A stretch of DNA of 64,000 nt, from assembly GCF_900102545.1 (NCBI RefSeq), contig NZ_FNBN01000013.1, forward strand, positions 62,001 through 126,000, written 5' to 3'. This DNA comes from Chitinophaga filiformis (GTDB taxonomy: Bacteria; Bacteroidota; Bacteroidia; Chitinophagales; Chitinophagaceae). Below the pieces are notes generated by a model. The model was not told where the DNA came from. It saw only the letters and a list, made by a program, of their open reading frames with translations, and did no database searches. Shown piece after piece: positions 45,806 through 54,336 of this stretch; position 1 is the first letter of the stretch, and each line of letters begins with the position of its first letter. Both the position numbers and the translations under genes were made by a program.

Positions 45806-46102
45806 GTATTGATAAAAGCAAAAGCACGTTGTCCTTTACTTCCAGGCCTCTCATGCAAAAAGGTATGAGGGCTTGGGGGTTAAGGGTTCTCTTCGGGACA
45901 AATTCCGACTCCAAACACTAATAAACACGCACTAGACTCAATATACTTTAAACGCATTATACTACCCTGGGAACATGGCCAAAATACTAGAGGGGGAATA
46001 ATGTAGATTACTACACATTATATGGCTGTCAGTAAATACTGTGGTCAAACAAATCAAAAACCAACTAATAAAAAAAAGGTCTCGTTTTCACGAGACCTTT
46101 TT
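45806..46102 (+). ncRNA. Candidate regulated small RNA downstream of phased repeats
   Basis: A transcript from the TATGTTTG box (45799-45806) to the terminator at 46072-46102 would be about 290 nt. It holds hairpins at about 45847-45872 (GCC-T-CTCAT / ATGAG-GGC) and about 46000-46022 (ATAATGT / ACATTAT). The only frame with a start and modest length is 22 codons (45853-45921). There is no downstream gene on this strand. Existence of the RNA is inferred from the regulatory signals alone. Confidence 0.35.
46072..46102. terminator. Bidirectional terminator
   Basis: A 10-bp stem (AAAGGTCTCG / CGAGACCTTT) with a 6-nt loop, T-runs on both strands. It serves the minus-strand gene ending at 46137 and any plus-strand transcript from the gap. 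Confidence 0.8.
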
Positions 46103-46136
46103 CATTTGTAATGATATGATGGCTCCGTCAATTCGT

Positions 46137-47342
46137 CTAGTCTTTCAGCTTGTGCAGGAAGGAAGACAGCTTAAACAGCAGCTCATCCTGTAAACCTGCT
46201 CTCAGTTTCGCTTCATCATCTGTAATACCCAAACGGCGCATACGCTGATAATAACTGTATGATCCACCAATCAATTCCAGGCACTCTTCGATCTTTTCCC
46301 TGATCTCCCCTTCCTTGCTCTTCTTGTCATATTCTTTCTTGGAAAGGATCTTGTCAACAAAGTAAAAACTGTCCTTTGTTTCCACCCATTTCCCTTTCGA
46401 CTGATGCTGTGGCTTATATACTTCCAGGTAGCAGTTATCCAGGTGTAATACCTCGCCAAATTCAGACCTTACATCAATGGATGCTGGCCTTCCTTTCTGA
46501 GGACTAGCCATCAGCTTCTTGATGAAATTACTGATCTCCATGCCCAGTTCACCGCTGCTGATAAGTATCTGGTTCAGCTGAGAGAATTCCATTACCATCG
46601 TGACACGGATGTAACGGCTGCCCGATTTCAGTTTACCAATGATACTTGGCGTCTGATGTTCATCAAACAGGATGTCTTCCACTTGTACCTTACTTACTGT
46701 ACGATAATTAGGAGTATATCCTTCAGAGCCTGGTACTGCCTTCTTATTCGTGGTCCTGGCTACATGCTGTTTGGCAGTATGCTGTACAAAATCATCAATG
46801 AACCGCAGGTCATGTTCTTTCAGACGATGATATAGTTCATGTGTACTATAGTTCACAATTCTGCTAAGCAGCAGCACATCGTCCCACACATCAGCATATT
46901 GTACTTTTTTGAGCTCATCCAGCACATCAGCCGTTACCAGGTTCCGGCGATACAGCAGTTCGCCTACCAGGAAAACGGAATAGTCATTCAAAGGGTAGCC
47001 CAATTCCGGCAGCAGGTCATAAGGACTCTTTTTCTGTTCTTTCGCCTGGTCCAACTGCTCCAGGTCAGAAACCACCGGGGCCAGCAGATACTTGCGGGCT
47101 GCAGTACGTAATTTCTTACTCACATGATCAATCAGATGATCATTCACTTCACGCTGGCTGACAAAATCGTGCAGTATCTGCACAAAACGCTTGGATGCAG
47201 GCAAGCCGAACTGCAGCAGAATATCATTCTCCATGTCCAGCACACTTGCACCACCCGCGTGTTCCTTGCTGGCTTTAGTTCGCGTCTCCTGCTGCTGACA
47301 GCGCTGATAATATTCCTGTAATTTCAGTTTAAGCTTATCCAT
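46137..47342 (-). CDS. Conserved hypothetical protein, 401 aa
   Basis: A soluble protein without signal peptide or membrane segment. The N-terminus is helical and charged (DKLKLKLQEYYQRCQQQETR split), the middle contains EVNDHLIDHVSKKLRTAARKYLL and YDLLPELGYPLNDYSVFLVGELL. The C-terminal half has a beta segment (SRYIRVTMVMEFSQLNQILIS) and a helical tail ending in LHKLKD. I recognise no family or catalytic motif. Good codon structure, a clean ATG at 47342 and a terminator after the stop leave little doubt that it is a gene. Confidence 0.8.
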   Translation of the reverse strand: MDKLKLKLQEYYQRCQQQETRTKASKEHAGGASVLDMENDILLQFGLPASKRFVQILHDFVSQREVNDHLIDHVSKKLRTAARKYLLAPVVSDLEQLDQAKEQKKSPYDLLPELGYPLNDYSVFLVGELLYRRNLVTADVLDELKKVQYADVWDDVLLLSRIVNYSTHELYHRLKEHDLRFIDDFVQHTAKQHVARTTNKKAVPGSEGYTPNYRTVSKVQVEDILFDEHQTPSIIGKLKSGSRYIRVTMVMEFSQLNQILISSGELGMEISNFIKKLMASPQKGRPASIDVRSEFGEVLHLDNCYLEVYKPQHQSKGKWVETKDSFYFVDKILSKKEYDKKSKEGEIREKIEECLELIGGSYSYYQRMRRLGITDDEAKLRAGLQDELLFKLSSFLHKLKD

Positions 47343-47628
47343 ATATTTATCTTATTAAATCGTTTCTTTCTTCAAAAACAGGTTTTCCATACCTTTCCGG
47401 GTCATCCAATTTGACTTTTCCGGGTATAAAAGTCCTGCCTCCGCCTGGGAAATACGCCGCAAAATGCCTGAAAGACACATGCCGACGCCTTCAATAGCGA
47501 ATGCAATTGCTTGTTTTACAATAAGTTATTCAATGGGAGTAGTATAGCGATCTAATGGGAGAATGCAAATATACAGTATTTGAAAGTTTCGTCCCAACCT
47601 GCTCTGTAATCTAATTGTAAAGCGATGC

Positions 47629-48297
47629 TCATTGCAGCACCGTTTTAGCCTTTTCCCAAAGGGCCAGCCGGTCGTCATACCCGTTTAGTCCGCCATTAAT
47701 ACATATTGTCAGCCACTGGAATTTGCTGTACAGCTTGTTTTTATACATCGTAGTCCAATTATCGGGCTGATCGGCTATGGCATTCAACGTCTTATATACT
47801 GTCCAGAACCAACAGGCAGACGCGACCGCATATTGAGGAGTGGCAAGCAGGTCAGGTGCATCCTGGAAAGTATTTGTATTACCGGTCAGGGCTTTACTGC
47901 AATCGTCATAACTGGATCTTCCCGTCAGCTGGATGAGCCCGCGTCCCCTGAACCGCCATCCGTCACCACTGGCTTCCGGTCCGTTACCCAGGCGGTTGGC
48001 ATACACTTTATTGGCTATCTTGTCGGGCTTGCCGGCATACTGCTGGGCAATAACAAGCGTGGGGAAGTATTTCGGGAATACGGTAACTAAACGGTCTGCC
48101 CGGTAATTCAGATTTTCAGTGACTACGCTGAACTGTCCGCTTTCATGACCCAGTTGTGCCAGAAACGCGGCAGCTCTTACTGGTGTATCAATGTGATAAA
48201 CAGGCATTGCCTGATTCAGATAGGGCAAATATGCCTGGACGTTTTGGGATTTGGCTTGTGGCATAATAGCCAGCAGCTGCTCATTGGTGATTATCAT
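47629..48297 (-). CDS. Glycoside hydrolase family 19 (chitinase/endolysin-like)
   Basis: A 222-residue single-domain GH19 enzyme that would cut chitin or peptidoglycan glycan by an inverting mechanism. The catalytic acid is in AAFLAQLGHESGQFSVVTENL (Glu near residue 52); the second Glu region is NRLGNGPEASGDGWRFRGRGLIQLTG, followed by the GH19-type LTGRSSYDDCSKAL. ATG 48297 (MIITNEQLLAIMPQAK) matches the usual N-terminus of this short, phage-endolysin-like group. There is no signal peptide. No holin or other phage gene is adjacent. Confidence 0.88.
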   Translation of the reverse strand: MIITNEQLLAIMPQAKSQNVQAYLPYLNQAMPVYHIDTPVRAAAFLAQLGHESGQFSVVTENLNYRADRLVTVFPKYFPTLVIAQQYAGKPDKIANKVYANRLGNGPEASGDGWRFRGRGLIQLTGRSSYDDCSKALTGNTNTFQDAPDLLATPQYAVASACWFWTVYKTLNAIADQPDNWTTMYKNKLYSKFQWLTICINGGLNGYDDRLALWEKAKTVLQ

Positions 48298-48440
48298 AGG
48301 GGTGTTTATATTGAGATTAACAATTACAAATGTAAGATTAAACATGCTCTTCCGATAGCAATTCAACAGCCATCACTATTTTTTTTAGCAGGTTAATTTC
48401 ATACAAAATTACTACAGGCAGGAACCGTAGCTTTGCCTGC

Positions 48441-48926
48441 GTGGAAAAAGTAACTATAAGGCCTATACAGCTCTCAGACAACAAACACATTGCCCTCATC
48501 ATCAGGGAGGTTTTGACCGAGTTTAAGGCTAATAAACCCGGGACTGCTTATTTTGATACAAGCCTGGATGAACTGCACTCCGTATTCACTGTTCCCAATG
48601 CCGCCTATTGGGTGCTCGAACACGATGGTACTATTATCGGCGGAGCCGGCATCTATCCCACCTATGGCCTGCCCGCGCATTACTGCGAACTTGTAAAACT
48701 CTACCTTCTTCCCTCAGCAAGAGGTAAAGGACTGGGCAAACAACTGATAGAGCAATGTTTTGATACTGCCAGGCAGAACGGGTTCACACACCTGTACCTG
48801 GAAACAATGCCTGAACTTACTTCTGCCATTCACCTGTATGAAAAAATGGGATTCATCTACCTGCAGGGAGCATTAGGCGCCTCCGGCCATTTCGGATGCA
48901 GCGTCTGGATGTCGAAGGAATTATGA
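48441..48926 (+). CDS. GNAT family N-acetyltransferase
   Basis: A 161-residue single-domain acetyltransferase. It begins EKVTIRPIQLSDNKHIALIIREVL from a GTG at 48441. The acetyl-CoA loop is LPSARGKGLGKQLIEQCFDTAR (residues about 91-112, R-x-x-G-x-G/A), followed by FTHLYLETMPELTSAIHLYEKMGF. This is the GNAT domain typical of small amine or ribosomal/peptide acetyltransferases in Bacteroidota. No ATG lies at the start; an in-frame ATG further in would cut the first strand. It is divergent from the GH19 gene. Confidence 0.85.
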   Translation: MEKVTIRPIQLSDNKHIALIIREVLTEFKANKPGTAYFDTSLDELHSVFTVPNAAYWVLEHDGTIIGGAGIYPTYGLPAHYCELVKLYLLPSARGKGLGKQLIEQCFDTARQNGFTHLYLETMPELTSAIHLYEKMGFIYLQGALGASGHFGCSVWMSKEL

Positions 48927-49060
48927 CTGTGTAAGAATGCACCGCCCGCTTATGTACATGTTTCTACAAAAATGCCTGTTGTTTTTATTATAAACACGCC
49001 GCCCTGCTCACGGTATAGTATTTGGACTTTAGCAACCAATAACATTTAAAACCTTGAGTT

Positions 49061-49591
49061 ATGCAGATACTATCTTCCACTTCCACCAATTCCAGGCTGG
49101 AAGAATTTTTCGTTACGATGTTGCAGGAAATGTACTGGTCAGAAATTCATCTGGTGACTGTACTCTCTACCATGACCGGCGCCGCCAGTAATGACGAGCT
49201 GATACAGGCGTTTGACCAGCACCGGCAGCAGACAGAAGAACATGTAAAAATCGTGGAACGCGTATTCGGAGTACTGGGCATTCCCCCGCAGGCAGAACCC
49301 AGTGCAGGATTACAGGGATTATTCGATGAAGGCTGGCAGGTAATAGATGAAACTGAAGAAGGCTCTGCCCAGAGAGACGTAGCGCTGATTATTGCCGCAC
49401 AAAAAGTGGAGCACTACGAAATTGCCTGCTACGGAAGCCTGGTAACACTGGCTGCTACCCTGGGCGAAATAGAAGTAGCAGACATGCTGAGAGCTGTACT
49501 GACAGAAGAAAAAGAAACTGATGCAACGCTGACCATTATTGCAGAAAGTAAGATCAATGCACAGGCCAGTGAAGAACCTGTTGCTCATTAA
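49061..49591 (+). CDS. DUF892 (YciE/YciF-like ferritin-fold) protein
   Basis: A 176-residue four-helix protein of the YciF/DUF892 family. It shows RLEEFFVTMLQEMYWSEIHLV (residues 12-32), FDQHRQQTEEHVKIVERVFG (50-69) and IAAQKVEHYEIACYGSLVTLA (110-130), placing Glu and His residues as in a di-iron ferritin-like site. Members respond to stress and may bind iron. The gene is transcribed alone; upstream is a long AT-rich leader without a clear consensus promoter. Confidence 0.9.
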   Translation: MQILSSTSTNSRLEEFFVTMLQEMYWSEIHLVTVLSTMTGAASNDELIQAFDQHRQQTEEHVKIVERVFGVLGIPPQAEPSAGLQGLFDEGWQVIDETEEGSAQRDVALIIAAQKVEHYEIACYGSLVTLAATLGEIEVADMLRAVLTEEKETDATLTIIAESKINAQASEEPVAH

Positions 49592-49632
49592 AGTAAAGTG
49601 CAGGAACAGACATAAAAGCATTCCTCATGCGA

Positions 49633-49679
49633 TAAAAAAAATGGGCTGTACAGTAGGGTTTCCCCCATCTGTCAGCCCT
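49633..49679 (-). terminator. Terminator of the PEBP-family gene
   Basis: GGGCTG (49643-49648) pairs with CAGCCC (49673-49678), with additional CAG/CTG pairing inside. On the minus strand the stem is followed by eight T residues. It serves the YbhB-like gene ending at 49703. Confidence 0.65.
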
Positions 49680-49702
49680 CTATTATTAAAGCATGCATAA
49701 AC

Positions 49703-50164
49703 TTATAATCCGTGTTTCTGATAACGGCCCATCAATACACTTTCTCCCAGGATATGCCCCTGCATTGCCTGTTGCAGAGCAGCTTTATCTGCTCCGTTTT
49801 CCAGGTCGAGCTCTGTATCCAGTGCATAAACGTGAAAATAATAACGGTGGAATCCTGATGGCGGACAAGGGCCATAATAACCGGTTTTCCCACTTCCGTT
49901 CTTTCCACAGACACCGGGTACACTATCACCTCCGATCAGATTGGTAGGTGGAATATTCCATATCACCCAATGGTCAAAAGTACCGCTAGGCGCGTCCGGA
50001 TCTTCAGCGATGATAGCGAGTGTTGCTGTACCTGCCGGTATCTGCTCTATCTGCAGTGGCGGATTGACGTCTTCTCCTTCGCAGGTATATTTCGAAGGAA
50101 TAACGCCTTCATGATCAAACGCAGTGCTTGAAATTTTAAGACTACCTGTTACTTTGTTTTCCAT
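49703..50164 (-). CDS. YbhB/YbcL family Raf kinase inhibitor-like protein (PEBP)
   Basis: A 153-residue phosphatidylethanolamine-binding-protein-fold protein. The anion-binding pocket is marked by DPDAPSGTFDHWVIWNIP (residues about 56-73) and GYYGPCPPSGFHRYYFHVYALD (about 98-119). ATG 50164 (MENKVTGSLKISS) fits the family start; an upstream start at 50224 adds a non-conserved stretch. No signal peptide, so cytoplasmic. Function in bacteria is unclear. Confidence 0.9.
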   Translation of the reverse strand: MENKVTGSLKISSTAFDHEGVIPSKYTCEGEDVNPPLQIEQIPAGTATLAIIAEDPDAPSGTFDHWVIWNIPPTNLIGGDSVPGVCGKNGSGKTGYYGPCPPSGFHRYYFHVYALDTELDLENGADKAALQQAMQGHILGESVLMGRYQKHGL

Positions 50165-50282
50165 ACCCGTTAAGGACCGAAAATCAAGCCAGAACCTGGT
50201 AGTCTGATAAAATGTAAAAAACACCCTTCCGCGGGGGTAAACCCGCTACATAAATGAAATGATACCGGGGATGTTGTAGAAA

Positions 50283-50744
50283 CTATTCATCAATGCGTTT
50301 TACCAGTTCGTCAATAAAACTTACCTGTCTTTCATTGATCTTTTCGCGGGCAATACTAACGGAAAACCAGGCAGCGCGGTCTATCTCCGGAAAAGTCTTC
50401 ATCTTACCCGAACGTGGAGGCCATTCCATTTCAAACTGGTTGCTTACAATGTTATCCGCATCCAGGTCGCCGTTTACCGCCCAGCAATGCACTGTTTTAT
50501 GTCCCTTTTGCCGGATGGTAGACAACTGAATGAAATCGCCCGAAGGCCGGTATCCTGTCTCCTCTTCAAACTCCCGGATAGCCGCCTGCAAGGGCTCTTC
50601 CCCTTCCAGGTATTCCCCTTTGGGCACAGACCAGCTGCCCGCATCTTTCTTTGCCCAGAAAGGCCCGCCGGGATGCGCCAGGAACACTTCCAGCTGTTTG
50701 CCCTTTCTCCTGTAGAGTAATATGCCTGCACTTTGTTTTGCCAT
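50283..50744 (-). CDS. NUDIX hydrolase
   Basis: A 153-residue pyrophosphohydrolase. The Nudix box is complete at residues 43-65 (G43, E49, R57-E58, E61-E62, G64). N-terminal SAGILLYRRKGKQLEVFLAHPGGPFWA and the C-terminal FPEIDRAAWFSVSIAREKI match the YjhB/diadenosine-polyphosphate-like group common in bacteria. The substrate (nucleoside diphosphate linked to X) is unknown. ATG 50744 is preferred to 50783. It lies 118 bases upstream of the PEBP gene on the same strand with only a weak hairpin between. Confidence 0.9.
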   Translation of the reverse strand: MAKQSAGILLYRRKGKQLEVFLAHPGGPFWAKKDAGSWSVPKGEYLEGEEPLQAAIREFEEETGYRPSGDFIQLSTIRQKGHKTVHCWAVNGDLDADNIVSNQFEMEWPPRSGKMKTFPEIDRAAWFSVSIAREKINERQVSFIDELVKRIDE

Positions 50745-50916
50745 ACCTAAAGTTAATATTGCAATTCTGGTTCCGGGAAGCAACCTTCTTCTATTTTTCT
50801 ATGTTATTCATAGTGAATCAGATAATCAACAGCACGTATAAAAACTCCATTTTTTCAATGGCAGTCGCTTTACAGGACTAAAAATTAAGCTATCTTGGAC
50901 ATTTCATGATTGTAGC

Positions 50917-52281
50917 ATGATCGCAGCAGCCCTTTTATTTTTGATTGTTAGTTATTCCACAGAAATCAGACTAACCCCAGGCAGTAATATGCATTTTTCC
51001 GCCGCAACGGATACCGTTGACGCGTCTGCCAGAGAATATACCCTCGTTCCCGACAGACAGGGAAGGCTTAATATTGACAATTCAAGAAACACTTACCGCC
51101 CGGGAGATGTCCTGCATCTCAAAGGCAACTTTAAGTCAATCTTCTTTGCCAATATGAGCGGCACTGCTGCCCGACCTATCATTATCCGTAACTACCGTAA
51201 CACTGTTGTAAAGATCGGTGAACCAGACTGGAACGGAGGTGGTTATTCCTCCGCCTGTGAGTTTTCCAATTGCCATTATATCCGTTTTGGTAGTCAGTCA
51301 GACCGGAACATGATCATCATCAACGGCTCTACGCAGCGGGCCAGAGAAGCGTATCGGGACCTGCAGATAGGTAATAAGTCAGATAACATGGAGATCTGTT
51401 TTCTGACCATCATGAACGGTGGAAATGGTATCGTAGCAAAGACAGATCCCGTAAAGGGAGATCCCGGTACCGTCTATCCCAATCTTGTGATCCGCAACCT
51501 GCAGATACATGACCTGACCATTACAGGCACAAAGAATGAAGCCATGTATATTGGTCATACCGCCACTTATTGGGACCATACAGTAAATCAGCCTTATTAT
51601 GGCTCCGCTTCAAAGTTCACTCCCGGCCACGATTATATACAACCTGCCAAATGGCAGAACGTGAAGATCTACAATAACCTTATTAACAATATTGGTTTGG
51701 ATGGTATACAGACGGCGGCTATCGACGGACTGGAGATCTTCAACAATGAAGTGACTCAATGGGGAACACAACGTAATGCTGCACATAACGGAGGCATTCT
51801 CATTGGCGGTCGTACTACCAATACAAGCACACATGATAATTATGTACATGACGGCTGGGGAGAATTCTGTCAGTTCTATGGCTCCGGAGAAAACAGGTCA
51901 ACCCACGCCATCAGCAATAACCTCTTTACTGACAACCAGGGAGATGGTATCAGTATGAGGGGGACCGACAATGCTATTGTACGCATTACGAATAATACAG
52001 TGGCCTGCACTAAAGGTAACAGCCTGCGTATTAACGGTTACACAGGTATGAAAGGGAAACAGATCGTTAATGCCAATGCATTAATAGCCCCCAATGGCGG
52101 CAATGGTGTCAACATCAGGAATTATATCTATGTAGAGGAAGGCGGTAACGCCGTAGAAGGCACTGGAAATGAAGAAAATAAGAAGTTTCAGACCCCCCGG
52201 GAAGCCGGTGTGAATACGGCAGAATACTATCGTCCCCAACAAGGCTCATCCATAGGAAATGCCGGTTACAGAAGAAAATAG
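50917..52281 (+). CDS. Right-handed parallel beta-helix protein
   Basis: A 454-residue exported protein with a short hydrophobic N-terminus (MIAAALLFLIVSYS). The body from about 70 to 410 is a parallel beta-helix, with Asn-ladder rungs such as NVKIYNNLINNIGLDGI, LEIFNNEVTQWG, NYVHDGWGEF, AISNNLFTDNQGDGI and RITNNTVACTKGN. Such proteins bind or cleave acidic polysaccharides (pectin, alginate, heparin) or act as adhesins. No lyase catalytic triad could be assigned. The gene is monocistronic; the following gene starts 232 bases later with its own promoter. Confidence 0.8.
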   Translation: MIAAALLFLIVSYSTEIRLTPGSNMHFSAATDTVDASAREYTLVPDRQGRLNIDNSRNTYRPGDVLHLKGNFKSIFFANMSGTAARPIIIRNYRNTVVKIGEPDWNGGGYSSACEFSNCHYIRFGSQSDRNMIIINGSTQRAREAYRDLQIGNKSDNMEICFLTIMNGGNGIVAKTDPVKGDPGTVYPNLVIRNLQIHDLTITGTKNEAMYIGHTATYWDHTVNQPYYGSASKFTPGHDYIQPAKWQNVKIYNNLINNIGLDGIQTAAIDGLEIFNNEVTQWGTQRNAAHNGGILIGGRTTNTSTHDNYVHDGWGEFCQFYGSGENRSTHAISNNLFTDNQGDGISMRGTDNAIVRITNNTVACTKGNSLRINGYTGMKGKQIVNANALIAPNGGNGVNIRNYIYVEEGGNAVEGTGNEENKKFQTPREAGVNTAEYYRPQQGSSIGNAGYRRK

Positions 52282-52327
52282 AGGGCAACTCCACTTCATA
52301 TAATGTTAAATATCCATTAAAAAATTA

Positions 52328-52360
52328 TTTGTTTGTTAAAAAAAAAGAGATATATCTTTG
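52328..52360 (+). promoter_or_regulatory. Promoter of the collar/adhesin operon
   Basis: TATCTTTG (52353-52360) matches TAnnTTTG. TTTG at 52328-52331 (21-base spacing) or 52332-52335 (17) can serve as the -33 element. The implied leader before the first gene is about 145 nt. Confidence 0.5.
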
Positions 52361-52513
52361 TCCAGCATTTTTTGTATTCGAGTTTTAACCCTGATCTTTT
52401 GAAAACCTGCGACGACCATAACGTAATATTTCTGTCTTTTAGAGGGGACTAACTTTACATCTGTTTTTTGGAGCCTACTTATTGTTCGATACCAAACTTA
52501 GGAATCATTCCTT

Positions 52514-53704
52514 ATGCATATACAGAGCAGAAGGCATTTCTTAAAGAATGCCGCTATTTTATCCCCTGTACTCACCTTTTTCCCGTCCTATCTGACGGCA
52601 GGAAAGGGGTCGAAGTTTCGTATCGCCTTCATTGGTACTGGCATGTGGGGACAGCAGTACCTGAAGCAAGCACTCCAACACAAGGATCTGGATGTAAGAG
52701 CAATTTCTGAGACCAATTCGGCAGCCATCAGCCAAAGCCTGGACTTATTCAATCAGGCAGGTCGCCAACATCCGGACATTTATCGGGACAATTACGAGAC
52801 CTTACTCTCCCGCCAGGACATTGATGCCGTTATTATTGCGGCCCCTTGGCATCAGCACTACAGTATTGCAAAAGCGGCGATGCTCGCCGGTAAACATGTG
52901 GCCTGTGGCTCCGTAATGGGGACTACGCTTGAAGAGCACCAGGACATTGTTCGTATCAGTGAGCAAACACGTTGCCAGTACTTTACGTTGGACGAGCACA
53001 GTTACCGTTCTGACCTGATGGCCATTACTAATATGGCACAGGAAGGCGTATTTGGAGAACTGCAGTCTGTACATGCCGGCGCCAGTCCGCATGTACTACC
53101 GGTAGAACAAGACAAGGAGGCCCTGTCCTACCCTGTTTATTCTGCGGCAGCAGTTGCCAGGCTACTGAACCTGAAAGAGAATACCTATGTATCTCTGCAG
53201 GTAGTACAGCTAAAGCAACAATACGCGATCAGCAAACCATGTCCTAAAAAGGGGCATACACGTTTGTTCTTTACTTCGGGAGATGTTAGTTCCATTTGCC
53301 TCACTACCCAACAGGGACAAAAGGTATGGCTGCAAATGGATGCCGGAAAAACACAACCTGTTTCCACCGGGTTCCATGTGAACGGTAGTAACGGCTCCTG
53401 GGTAGATCTTTTTAATCGCATTTATCTGGAAGAAAATAACCCTGTTAACCAGGTTTGGGAACCAGGCAAACCGTACATAAATCAATATGCACAGCAGGCA
53501 GACCTTCCACGTTACAGGCAAGTAGAAAAAGGCGATGGCTATGCGATGGCACTGCAGGAATTTGTGGGTGTGATGCAACAGCGTAATGAGCTGTCAGTAT
53601 ATGCGGCTGCTACCAACAGCATTATAACGCCAATGGCTGTACTCTCTGCACAACGTAATGGAGCAACTGTGCAATTCCCTCAGTTTAGAAACCCGATTAT
53701 ATAA
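52514..53704 (+). CDS. Gfo/Idh/MocA family protein (GH109-like) with twin-arginine-like signal and altered active-site motif
   Basis: A 396-residue protein. The N-terminus SRRHFLKNAAILSP is a twin-arginine (Tat) or Tat-like signal. Rossmann motif IAFIGTGMWG lies at residues 37-46, and DAVIIAAPWHQHYSIAKAAMLAGKHV at 104-129 (read in two pieces). The family's EKP motif should follow, but the sequence is ACGSVMG, with Ser133 in place of the conserved Lys. Later DEHSYRSDLMAITNMAQEGVFGEL matches the GH109/oxidoreductase group. It probably binds a nucleotide but may lack hydride-transfer or glycosidase activity. It is the first gene of a four-gene operon, 27 bases before the collar gene. Confidence 0.82.
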   Translation: MHIQSRRHFLKNAAILSPVLTFFPSYLTAGKGSKFRIAFIGTGMWGQQYLKQALQHKDLDVRAISETNSAAISQSLDLFNQAGRQHPDIYRDNYETLLSRQDIDAVIIAAPWHQHYSIAKAAMLAGKHVACGSVMGTTLEEHQDIVRISEQTRCQYFTLDEHSYRSDLMAITNMAQEGVFGELQSVHAGASPHVLPVEQDKEALSYPVYSAAAVARLLNLKENTYVSLQVVQLKQQYAISKPCPKKGHTRLFFTSGDVSSICLTTQQGQKVWLQMDAGKTQPVSTGFHVNGSNGSWVDLFNRIYLEENNPVNQVWEPGKPYINQYAQQADLPRYRQVEKGDGYAMALQEFVGVMQQRNELSVYAAATNSIITPMAVLSAQRNGATVQFPQFRNPII

Positions 53705-53731
53705 TTTAAACACTACATTAAAATTGGATCT

Positions 53732-54328
53732 ATGGACACACCGCTATTAGCCGCGATTATTCTATTTGCCGGTAATTTCGCACCAAGAAGTTGGGCGTTT
53801 TGCTGGGGTCAGATTCTGAGCATTGCTCAGAACACTGCATTGTTCTCTCTGTTAGGCACCACATACGGTGGTAACGGACAGACAACTTTCGCACTGCCTG
53901 ACCTGAGAGGGCGTTTTCCATTAGGTACCGGACAGGGTCCCGGATTACCTAACATTAACCTGGGTGAAATAGCTGGTACACCGACTACTACCCTGCTGAT
54001 CACCAACATGCCTGCGCATAATCACACAGGTACTATTGCATCTGCTTCCGTAGCCCAGGCTGCAACTGCTGCTGCTGCTACAACCAACACACCTAGCGCT
54101 ACCGTAGTGCCAGCTGTGCTGCCAACTTTCGGTGCCGGTCCAACTGCACAGCAGGTTAAGGGTTATGCTGTTCCTGACAACACTACCTTCCTGGCGCCTA
54201 CTACCAATGTAACAGGTACTGTGAATATTGGTATCGCAGGTGGCAGCCAGCCATTCAGCATCATGAACCCTTACCTGGGTATGAATTATATCATTGGCCT
54301 TGAAGGTATTTTCCCAAGCCGTAACTAA
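53732..54328 (+). CDS. Phage tail collar domain protein (microcystin-dependent-protein type)
   Basis: A 198-residue protein. The N-terminal 90 residues are the collar/MdpB module: FAGNFAPRSWAFCWGQILSI, TALFSLLGTTYGGNGQTTFALPDLRGR (read in two pieces) and MPAHNHTG. An Ala/Thr-rich segment follows (residues 105-130), then a C-terminal GGSQPFSIMNPYLGMNYIIGLEG, the typical closing phrase. The family derives from tail-fibre and collar parts of phages and tail-like particles, but free-standing copies occur in Bacteroidota. It has no signal peptide and no other tail gene nearby. It lies 8 bases before the binding-protein-like gene. Confidence 0.88.
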   Translation: MDTPLLAAIILFAGNFAPRSWAFCWGQILSIAQNTALFSLLGTTYGGNGQTTFALPDLRGRFPLGTGQGPGLPNINLGEIAGTPTTTLLITNMPAHNHTGTIASASVAQAATAAAATTNTPSATVVPAVLPTFGAGPTAQQVKGYAVPDNTTFLAPTTNVTGTVNIGIAGGSQPFSIMNPYLGMNYIIGLEGIFPSRN

Positions 54329-54336
54329 TAACTTAT

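Larger units (their letters stand above)
45321..46136. other. 816-bp gap with phased repeats, promoter-like box and terminator
   Basis: The longest gene-free stretch in the window. The left 400 bases show nothing I recognise. The right part has four phased TTAAC repeats (45739-45777), a TATGTTTG box (45799-45806) and, after about 270 bases, a bidirectional terminator (46072-46102). Between them are hairpin-forming sequences and only very short open frames. Confidence 0.55.

Noticed and set aside
47629..54328. Prophage or tailocin remnant (GH19 endolysin-like enzyme and tail-collar protein)
   Set aside because: The two genes are more than 5 kb apart with ordinary genes between, and no capsid, terminase, integrase, baseplate or holin gene is present.
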